A stretch of 11,441 nucleotides of DNA, from the NCBI GenBank assembly GCA_934273135.1, contig CAKQSU010000014.1:1-11441 (forward strand), read 5' to 3'. This DNA comes from an uncultured Clostridia bacterium (lineage in GTDB: Bacteria > Bacillota > Clostridia > Christensenellales > Borkfalkiaceae). Numbering within the stretch: position 1 is the stretch's first letter; the number at the start of each line of letters is the position of its first letter. A program made the translations under genes and the position numbers. The notes beneath the pieces were generated by a model. The model did not search any database and was not told the origin of the DNA. It worked only from the letters and a program-made list of their open reading frames with translations. Shown here piece by piece: positions 6,122 through 11,441 of this stretch.

Positions 6122-8920
6122 ATGAGTAAAAGGAACATTATTTTATGCGGCGTGGGCGGGATAAACCTCGTGTGTATCGTAATCGCGCTGATAACGATTT
6201 TCACTTTCGCGCTTCCGCGTTCGGTCGATTCGTCGGTGGGAGTGGCGCGTATGCAAATAGCCGAAAAGCCGAAAAAACTCGAATACTTCGAGGGCGAAAA
6301 ATTCGACCCGACGGGGCTTTCGCTCGTAGTCGTGTACGATGACGGCGAAACTGCGGCGGTACAAGAGGGTTACAGCTGGGACTTGACCGACGCGCTTAAA
6401 GACGGCGACGAGGAAGTGAAAATCACTTATCGCAACCGTTCCGTCGTTCTCGACATAAGCGTTAAGGTAAAAATCCCCGTTTCGCTCGAATTGTTAAGCG
6501 GAGAATTACCCGAAGTTTATTACGTCGATCAAAAATTCGAAACAAGCCTGAAAACGCCGATAAAACTCAAAGCGACTTACGAGGACGGGTCGACGGAAGA
6601 AGTAACCGAGGGCTACACCGTTTCGCCTAAGGGCGCGATGAAAATAGGACTGACAGAAGTCAAAATAACTTACAAAAAATCTTCCCTGACGGTACCCGTT
6701 TTCGTGGAGATAGCGAAAGTAGAATCCCTTGAGGTCGTTAAAAAGCCGAACAAGCTCAGTTACTCGGTCGGCGAATATCCTTCCACCGAGGGGTTAGAGC
6801 TTGTCGCAAAACTAAGCGGCGGCTCGGAAATAAAAGTTCCCGATTATTATTTCGAAAGGGTTCCTTTTAAAAAGGGCGACGACAAATTAACGCTCTCTTA
6901 CGGCGGAAAGACGGTCGAAGTGGAAGTTGCCGTGAGCGAAACGGCAAACGTTTTGTCCGTTATAAAAAATGCCGACAAGGCGCGCTACGCCGTCGGAGAA
7001 AATTTTGATTACACGGGCTTGGAGATTGCTTTGAACGGAACAAAAACTACCGATTACGAAGTTATAGGCGGGGATAACCTGCAAATCGGCTCGGTTGTGA
7101 AAGCCGTTTTAAAGTCGGACGAAAGCGTTTTTGCGGAGATTCCCGTAATTGTTACAAACGAAGTCGACGTCGAAAAAGATAAGCACTTGGTATTCGGCTC
7201 GGCAACCGAGAGCGTGGACGGAAGAGGATTCTTAGCCCCGCTCCTCAAAGGCGGAAAGTATATAACGGACTTTTCCGACGGCTCTATTATCGAAGTAAAA
7301 GTCAATTCTTCCTCTTTCGTTAAAGGCGACGTTATATTAAGGCTCGCTTCAAACTATCGCACAAAATACCAAAACGATACCTGGTATCCCTCGGAAGTAA
7401 AGAGCTTGCAAGCAAACTATTGGATTTCCGTTTTCGTCAACGGCGAGGAAATAAGAATCCCGTCCGCCGTTCGTTTGGGCGCGGACGGTTCGAGCGACAA
7501 GGAGGGCGGCGATATATACCTTTTGGGGCTTTATCGCAATCTGAGGCTTGCAAACGTGGACTTCAAAAAGGGCGAAAACGTCATCAGGCTCGTGGTGAGG
7601 GCGCACAGCGAAATTTTGTCCGCGTCCACCGTTTTCAAAGGCACGCCGAATCTCCCCGTGGCGGCGGGGATATTCCTCGATACCGTAACGGTTTTGTCCA
7701 ACGGTTGCGGCGTTTGCATTCCGTCCGAAGACTACGCTTACGACGAGCAAAGCCATTGGCGCGTATGCTCCGATTGCAGTAAGGTTTTGGGCGAAAAAGA
7801 GACTCATTCCTTTACGGAAAAGGTCGCTTCCGAAAAGTACCTTAAAGAAGCGGCGACTTGCACTTCTTCCGCGGTATACTTTAAGTCCTGCGTATGCGGC
7901 GTAAAGGGCGAAGAAACGTTTACTTACGGCTCGCCCGTCGCTCACGAAGCTTTAACCGAAGCGACTTGCACAAAAAAGGCGGTCTGCAAACATTGCGGAC
8001 AGGAATTCGGCGAACTCAAAGCGCACGAAGTCGAAACCGAAGCGACTTGCACCAAAAAAGCCGTATGCAAAGTTTGCAAGCAAGAATTCGGCGAATTAAA
8101 AGCGCACGACTTCGAATTCAAAACAGAAAACGAATTACACTATAAAAAGTGCAAAGTTTGCGGCTACGAAACGGAAAAAACCGCTACTCACATTTATTCG
8201 GCAACCGCTTTTGAAAAGGACGGTGTACAGACAGTAGTTTTGACTTGCGCTTGCGGACACACGGAAACAAAAACCCTTTCGCAAACGGACGGAAATTATC
8301 ACAACGTCACTTCCGACATGCTCAAAGGCGAAAACACCATAGAATGGGCGGCGGGCGGATACGCGTCGAGAACGGGCGCGACGATTCAGTCCGGTTCGAC
8401 GAGTCCGAACGTTAAAAAAGCCGAAAACGCTTCTTATAATAAAGATTACGTCACTTATCTTTACGGCGGCTCACGCGTGGAAATAAATCTTAACGTAACA
8501 AAGAATACAACCGCTTCGTTCGTCGTCAAGGCTTCCTCGGGGTGGCTGCACCGGATAAACTGGGCTGGCAATGCTTCAAAAACGGGCGATATGGTCTTTA
8601 ACAAAATCTTCAAAGCGTATATCCGACATGCGGACGGCGGCGTAACGGAAATAGCGATTTCCGACGATATGATTTTGAAAGGCGCAAGCGGCGGTTATGA
8701 GATAATGGCGAACTGGACGTATATAGCCCTCACCGGCGTAGCCGTTAAAGCGGGGGATACTTTCGTTCTCGAAAGCTTAACGCCTAAGACGGAGGACGGC
8801 AAATACGTTTATTGGGACGGTAAAACCGAAGCCGTAAAGGTTGCCGACAAGAGTATATCGAGCGGCGAAACGCAGTCCACCGCAAACCTCGACACGATAG
8901 CCGTTTACTATGACGAGTAA
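6122..8920 (+). CDS. Membrane-anchored surface protein with four Ig-like repeats, Cys-rich modules and the twin C-terminal domain
   Basis: I chose ATG 6122 (932 residues) because GAGG at 6112-6115 lies 6 nt before it; the in-frame TTG at 6107 lacks such a site and overlaps the GH3 stop. Residues 7-30 form an uncleaved-looking membrane segment, placing the rest outside. Four bacterial Ig-like (Big_3-type) repeats follow at about 42-116, 117-197, 198-271 and 277-346, with hallmarks such as KPKKLEYFEGEKFDPTGL and TYEDGSTEEVTEGY. A beta-rich, jelly-roll-like domain spans about 355-527, ending FLDTVTV. Residues 529-711 are Cys-rich with CxxC and CxC pairs and two near-identical 27-residue repeats (612-665). 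Residues 725-932 are the twin C-terminal domain shared with the protein encoded at 287-3064. It has no visible catalytic domain. Ig-like repeats probably act as a stalk holding the distal domains away from the membrane. Joint work with the GH3 is inferred from the operon and the shared domain. Confidence 0.85.
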   Translation: MSKRNIILCGVGGINLVCIVIALITIFTFALPRSVDSSVGVARMQIAEKPKKLEYFEGEKFDPTGLSLVVVYDDGETAAVQEGYSWDLTDALKDGDEEVKITYRNRSVVLDISVKVKIPVSLELLSGELPEVYYVDQKFETSLKTPIKLKATYEDGSTEEVTEGYTVSPKGAMKIGLTEVKITYKKSSLTVPVFVEIAKVESLEVVKKPNKLSYSVGEYPSTEGLELVAKLSGGSEIKVPDYYFERVPFKKGDDKLTLSYGGKTVEVEVAVSETANVLSVIKNADKARYAVGENFDYTGLEIALNGTKTTDYEVIGGDNLQIGSVVKAVLKSDESVFAEIPVIVTNEVDVEKDKHLVFGSATESVDGRGFLAPLLKGGKYITDFSDGSIIEVKVNSSSFVKGDVILRLASNYRTKYQNDTWYPSEVKSLQANYWISVFVNGEEIRIPSAVRLGADGSSDKEGGDIYLLGLYRNLRLANVDFKKGENVIRLVVRAHSEILSASTVFKGTPNLPVAAGIFLDTVTVLSNGCGVCIPSEDYAYDEQSHWRVCSDCSKVLGEKETHSFTEKVASEKYLKEAATCTSSAVYFKSCVCGVKGEETFTYGSPVAHEALTEATCTKKAVCKHCGQEFGELKAHEVETEATCTKKAVCKVCKQEFGELKAHDFEFKTENELHYKKCKVCGYETEKTATHIYSATAFEKDGVQTVVLTCACGHTETKTLSQTDGNYHNVTSDMLKGENTIEWAAGGYASRTGATIQSGSTSPNVKKAENASYNKDYVTYLYGGSRVEINLNVTKNTTASFVVKASSGWLHRINWAGNASKTGDMVFNKIFKAYIRHADGGVTEIAISDDMILKGASGGYEIMANWTYIALTGVAVKAGDTFVLESLTPKTEDGKYVYWDGKTEAVKVADKSISSGETQSTANLDTIAVYYDE
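7955..8116 (+). repeat. Tandem 81-bp coding repeat (two copies)
   Basis: Two adjacent 81-bp units (7955-8035 and 8036-8116) encode 27-residue modules of the form TEATCTKKAVCKxCxQEFGELKAH. The proteins differ at only a few positions while the DNA differs mainly at synonymous sites (for example ctc/tta, ggc/gcc). A more distant relative (EAATCTSSAVYFKSCVCG) precedes them at residues 577-592. Confidence 0.9.
8294..8917 (+). repeat. Twin C-terminal domain, copy 2 (coding)
   Basis: Codons 725-932 match copy 1 at 2441-3061 along the full length, apart from a variable patch after the first ~20 residues. The 17-base word starting GAAAGCTTAACG is identical at 2918-2934 and 8771-8787. This copy carries two extra residues (DE) before its stop. 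Confidence 0.85.
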
Positions 8921-8932
8921 GCGTAAAAAGTA

Positions 8933-8945
8933 GGGCTATAAGCCC
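8933..8945 (+). other. Small hairpin after the surface cluster
   Basis: GGGCT at 8933-8937 pairs exactly with AGCCC at 8941-8945 around a 3-nt loop, 13 nt after the stop codon. There is no T tract, so it is not a terminator alone; it may protect the 3' end of the transcript. Confidence 0.3.
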
Positions 8946-8972
8946 GTTATCGAATAAAACTTAATATTTTTG

Positions 8973-9006
8973 CCGCGGCTTTTATCTTTAAAGGTCGCGG
9001 TCTTTT
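8973..9006 (+). terminator. Intrinsic terminator of the surface-protein cluster
   Basis: CCGCG at 8973-8977 pairs with CGCGG at 8996-9000, and the stem continues inward (GCTTTT with AAAGGT, including two G-T wobbles) to about 11 bp. It is followed directly by TCTTTT. It lies 52 nt after the stop of the last surface gene and ahead of the minD promoter. The stretch from about 9010 to 9110 holds no gene and no strong motif that I can see. Confidence 0.65.
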
Positions 9007-9117
9007 GCCTCTATTAAGCGGAGTAAGACGGCTCGCGAATAAAAGCGAAAAAAATGTTTTCGGCAAAAAAAGAGCGTAGCCGACAAAAAAACAACTTCGC
9101 GCGGATTAAGTTCAATG

Positions 9118-9123
9118 TATAAT
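9118..9123 (+). promoter_or_regulatory. Candidate -10 box (TATAAT) for minD
   Basis: A perfect TATAAT ends 19 nt before the ATG at 9143. The matching -35 region (about 9095-9100, CTTCGC) is poor. Transcription from here would begin at about 9130, just before the AAAGGAG ribosome site at 9131-9137, leaving a leader of only about 13 nt. Confidence 0.45.
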
Positions 9124-9142
9124 CTTGGAAAAAGGAGAAAAA

Positions 9143-9925
9143 ATGTCAAGAAAAATCGTTATAACTTCCGGCAAAGGCGGCGCGGGAAAAACCACCGTTA
9201 CGGCATGTCTTGGATACAAACTTTCTCTCATGGGCAAAAAAACAGTGCTTTTGGACCTCGATTTCGGGCTTAACAATCTCGATATTCTGCTCGGCGTGGA
9301 GAACAAAACGACCTACGGAATAGAGGACGTTATAAGCGGAAGATGCCGCGCCAAGCAAGCACTTGTTGAAGTCGGGCGCAACCTTGCCGTCATGCCGTCG
9401 TCCAAAAACCCCGAAGTAAAGGTTTCGGCGCAAAACGTAAAACTTTTGATGGACGGGCTTAAAAATTCGTTCGACTTCGTGCTTGTCGATTGCCCCGCCG
9501 GCATAGGCGCGGGTTTTGAAAGAGCCGTTGCCGCGGCGGACGAAGCCTTAGTAGTCGTCAACCCGTCGCTTTCCTCTTTAAGGGACGCGGACAAAGCCGT
9601 TTCGCTCATAAAAAGTTACGGGCTTGAAAAAATTCAGGTGGTCGTAAACCGCGCCCGAGGCGATCTCATCGCCGCTTCACTTACGATAGGCGTCGGCGAT
9701 ATCAAAAAGATTTTAAAGCTCGATATCGCCGGGGTTTTGCCGGACGACGACGGAATTTTGCTCGGCGACGCAAAGAGGCTAACGAAGCTTTATACTTCCG
9801 ACAAAGCCTACTCGTACTTAGCCAAAAATCTGACGGGCGCGGGCAAAGGTAAGCTTTACGACCCCGTATCCCCTTATCGCGGAATATTCGGCAGGCTGAA
9901 AATCGCCGCGGCAAGGCGGCTATAG
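9143..9925 (+). CDS. minD: Septum-site determining ATPase MinD
   Basis: The 260-residue product is a ParA/MinD-type ATPase that binds the membrane when ATP-bound and positions the division-inhibitor gradient. It shows the deviant Walker A motif GKGGAGKT (10-17), the DLDFGLNNLDILLGVE stretch (38-53) typical of MinD, and the Walker B motif VLVDCPAG (113-120). The amphipathic C-terminus (YRGIFGRLKIAAARRL, 245-260) fits the membrane-targeting helix. Length matches the family. I chose ATG 9143, with AAAGGAG 5 nt upstream, over the in-frame TTG at 9125, which lies at or before the likely transcription start. It is followed after 60 nt by a minE-like gene; minC is not nearby. Arg is replaced by Asn in the usual GLRNLD motif. 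Confidence 0.95.
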   Translation: MSRKIVITSGKGGAGKTTVTACLGYKLSLMGKKTVLLDLDFGLNNLDILLGVENKTTYGIEDVISGRCRAKQALVEVGRNLAVMPSSKNPEVKVSAQNVKLLMDGLKNSFDFVLVDCPAGIGAGFERAVAAADEALVVVNPSLSSLRDADKAVSLIKSYGLEKIQVVVNRARGDLIAASLTIGVGDIKKILKLDIAGVLPDDDGILLGDAKRLTKLYTSDKAYSYLAKNLTGAGKGKLYDPVSPYRGIFGRLKIAAARRL

Positions 9926-9985
9926 GGTGATGTCTTTGTCATGTATGGCGCGATAACGCGCTAATATATATTAAAAGGAGAAAGT

Positions 9986-10207
9986 ATGCGTGACGAAAAA
10001 CGCGCCGAAAGAATGATCGAAGCCGACCGTTACGGCTTCGTCGGCAAGTCAAAAGATTTGATACGGCTCGACGCAGAGCGGCTTTTAAAGGAATATTTTT
10101 GCCTTACGAAACCCGTTACCGTGGAAATAAACGGCGAGGGCGACGACTTCGACCTCGTTATAAAATCGCACGGCAACAGGGTTCGCTCGCCTTTAACCCT
10201 CGAATAA
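9986..10207 (+). CDS. minE: Divergent MinE-like division-site specificity factor
   Basis: The 73-residue product follows minD with AAAAGGAG 6 nt before its ATG. MinE normally stimulates the MinD ATPase and drives its movement on the membrane. Residues 4-15 (EKRAERMIEADR) fit the MinD-contact helix pattern AKERLxxxxxxDR. Residues 24-60 (DLIRLDAERLLKEYF, then VTVEINGEGDDFDLVIK) fit the conserved helix and beta-strands of the topological specificity domain. It is shorter than the ~85-residue E. coli protein, and the usual N-terminal hydrophobic (LLDFF-like) membrane-binding start is absent: it begins MRDEKRAERM. The name rests on position plus this weak pattern, not on strong identity. If it is not MinE, it is an unknown minD-linked small protein. 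Confidence 0.6.
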   Translation: MRDEKRAERMIEADRYGFVGKSKDLIRLDAERLLKEYFCLTKPVTVEINGEGDDFDLVIKSHGNRVRSPLTLE

Positions 10208-10254
10208 GCCGTTAAAATACGTAAAATAAGCGTATAAAAGGAAATTTTCCGCCG

Positions 10255-10260
10255 TATAAT
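10255..10260 (+). promoter_or_regulatory. Candidate -10 box (TATAAT) for the transporter gene
   Basis: A perfect TATAAT ends 20 nt before the GTG start at 10281, again with no clear -35. A short palindrome, GGAAATTTTCC at 10240-10250, lies just upstream in the promoter spacer and could be a protein-binding site. Confidence 0.4.
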
Positions 10261-10280
10261 AACGAGAAGCGGTTATTAAG

Positions 10281-11240
10281 GTGAACGGCGTTTTATTGTT
10301 TGTTACGGGCATTGTCGTCTTTTTGCTCGGGCTTAAATTCGTCGCCGACGGGTTTGAAAACCTGAGCGGAAAAAGAACGGAAAAGATTCTCGAAAAAGCC
10401 TCGTCGAACCGCGTTTTTTCGTGCCTTTTCGGGTGCTGTTGTTCCGCGATAGCTCAGAGCGGCGTCGCCGTGAACATGGCTGCCGTTTCGCTTGCAAACA
10501 GCGGCGCGTTGACCCTTTTAAACGCCGCGGCGGTCGAGATAGGCTCTAATATCGGCACTACCGTAACGGCGCAATTGGCGAGTATCACCGGCTTTGCGGG
10601 CGGCAAAACCGCGCCCGTTTTTTTGCTTGTCGTCACTTTTGCTCTTTACGTTTTTTTCGACGGAAAGGACAAAGTTAAAGCCGTGTTTTTTAAAACGCTG
10701 TTCGGTTTGTCGCTTGTTTTAAGCGGCGTTTTCATAATGTCGGAAAGTGCGTTTTCCTTGGTCGAGCTTCCTTTCGTAAAAACCTTGCTCACCGTAAAAA
10801 GTCCGCCTATACTGCTGTTAAACGGCTTTTTTATAGCCGCGCTCACATCGTCGTCCTCGGCTCTTTCCGCCGTTTTGGTCATACTTGCGGCAAGCGGAGG
10901 GGTGGATTTTTTGTCGGCGACGTACTTAATCGTCGGCGCGAATATCGGCTCATGCTCGACGGTTTTTCTGTTTTCGCTCAAAAAAAGCGACGGCGCGAAA
11001 ACGACGGCTCTTTTCAATTTTGTTTTCAACGTGTTCGGCGGAATGCTGTACTTTGTTTTCCTTGTGTTCTTCCGTCCGCGGCTTTTGCTTGTCAGGGCAA
11101 CGGGGCGGAGCGTAGCCGCGTTCCACACTCTTTTCAATCTTGCGGCGGCGTCTTTCGCGCTGCCCGTCTTAAAGCCTATGACGAATTTGTGTTCGCTTAT
11201 CGTTTCGGGCAAAGGATATAAAAACGTACTCAAAAAATAG
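10281..11240 (+). CDS. Na+/phosphate cotransporter family (NptA/PF02690-type) membrane protein
   Basis: The 319-residue product is highly hydrophobic with about eight membrane segments arranged as an inverted repeat. Repeat 1 has AIAQSGVAVN (56-65) and GSNIGTTVTA (88-97). Repeat 2 has ALTSSSSALSAV (187-198) and GANIGSCSTV (219-228), followed by FHTLFNL (281-287). These pairs are the signature of the Na/Pi cotransporter family. The C-terminal PhoU-like domain of longer members is missing, so it resembles the short, about 310-residue bacterial type. The QSSS motif is imperfect in both halves (QSGV and TSSS), so the transported ion should be treated as unproven. The start is GTG 10281; the ribosome site is weak (GAGAAG at 10264-10269, 11 nt away), and no better in-frame start exists before the first membrane segment. 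It probably has its own promoter. Confidence 0.85.
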   Translation: MNGVLLFVTGIVVFLLGLKFVADGFENLSGKRTEKILEKASSNRVFSCLFGCCCSAIAQSGVAVNMAAVSLANSGALTLLNAAAVEIGSNIGTTVTAQLASITGFAGGKTAPVFLLVVTFALYVFFDGKDKVKAVFFKTLFGLSLVLSGVFIMSESAFSLVELPFVKTLLTVKSPPILLLNGFFIAALTSSSSALSAVLVILAASGGVDFLSATYLIVGANIGSCSTVFLFSLKKSDGAKTTALFNFVFNVFGGMLYFVFLVFFRPRLLLVRATGRSVAAFHTLFNLAAASFALPVLKPMTNLCSLIVSGKGYKNVLKK

Positions 11241-11301
11241 GTTAAAAAAGTAAGAATTGCAAAATAAAAAGTAAAAAATTCAATGTTTTTATGGTAAACG
11301 A

Positions 11302-11330
11302 TTGACTTTTTCCGCGCGCGAATGTATTAT
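11302..11330 (+). promoter_or_regulatory. Strong consensus promoter of pgk
   Basis: TTGACT at 11302-11307 and TATTAT at 11325-11330 are separated by exactly 17 bp, a near-consensus vegetative sigma promoter and the best in the window. Transcription would begin at about 11337, 24 nt before the ATG. A ribosome site AAGGAG is at 11348-11353. The AT-rich stretch 11241-11300 between the transporter stop and this promoter holds no gene and no clear terminator hairpin. Confidence 0.8.
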
Positions 11331-11360
11331 ATAGTCGAAAAAAATATAAGGAGTAAACTT

Positions 11361-11441
11361 ATGAACAAAAAATCCATTCGCGACGTGGACGTCGCGGGAA
11401 AAAGATGCCTTGTGCGCGTTGACTTCAACGTACCTATGAAG
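11361..11441 (+). CDS. pgk: Phosphoglycerate kinase, N-terminal fragment cut by the window edge
   Basis: The first 27 codons are present. Residues 17-25 read LVRVDFNVP, which matches the phosphoglycerate kinase signature around the 3-phosphoglycerate-binding N-terminus. The enzyme converts 1,3-bisphosphoglycerate and ADP to 3-phosphoglycerate and ATP in glycolysis. AAGGAG lies 7 nt before the ATG. The strong promoter at 11302-11330 fits a highly expressed glycolytic gene. The rest runs off the right end of the window, so its partners cannot be seen. Confidence 0.95.
   Translation, partial: MNKKSIRDVDVAGKRCLVRVDFNVPMK

Noticed and set aside
7349..7945. 198-residue minus-strand open frame
   Set aside because: It lies wholly inside the + strand surface gene with its Cys-rich repeats; composition is that of a shadow frame and no recognisable domain is seen.
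7955..8116. CRISPR-like or mobile-element repeat
   Set aside because: The two 81-bp units are adjacent, in frame, without spacers and differ at synonymous sites, which marks them as protein repeats.
10646..11233. 195-residue minus-strand open frame opposite the transporter
   Set aside because: The + strand frame carries clear Na/Pi cotransporter motifs; the opposite frame is Lys/Thr/Ser-rich with no family pattern.

Overview
The window looks like a chromosomal piece of an anaerobic, gut-type member of the Clostridia. This rests on AAGGAG-type ribosome sites, a minD-minE pair, a GH3 enzyme of the permuted kind known from rumen and gut clostridia, CxxC-rich surface modules, and a moderate-GC genome with many gcg/gac/aac codons. 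A Christensenellales-like lineage is my best guess, from style alone. All genes run on the + strand. I see no tRNA, rRNA, CRISPR array, transposase or phage gene.

Left half (1-8920): a terminator-like hairpin and a cluster of inverted repeats come first, followed by a tight four-gene cluster. It holds (i) a 50-residue peptide with a TTG start and an ITTS motif; (ii) a 925-residue secreted multidomain protein; (iii) a 995-residue GH3 glycosidase with permuted domain order and a membrane segment at each end; and (iv) a 932-residue membrane-anchored protein with four Ig-like repeats. Proteins (ii) and (iv) share a closely related C-terminal domain of about 205 residues, Cys-rich modules, and a beta-rich domain ahead of the Cys region. 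They flank the enzyme, so the cluster reads as a cell-surface glycan-binding and glycan-cleaving unit. The substrate cannot be read from the sequence, and no transporter or regulator gene lies inside the window.

Right half (8921-11441): an intrinsic terminator separates the surface cluster from housekeeping genes. These are minD, a small divergent minE, a 319-residue Na+/phosphate-cotransporter-family membrane protein without a PhoU domain, and the first 27 codons of phosphoglycerate kinase behind a strong consensus promoter. MinD and MinE would work together in division-site placement; no minC is present here. The transporter and pgk appear to be separate transcription units.

The most unusual content is the surface cluster: the small ITTS peptide leading it, the doubly anchored permuted GH3, and the twin, apparently uncharacterised C-terminal domain on the two flanking proteins.
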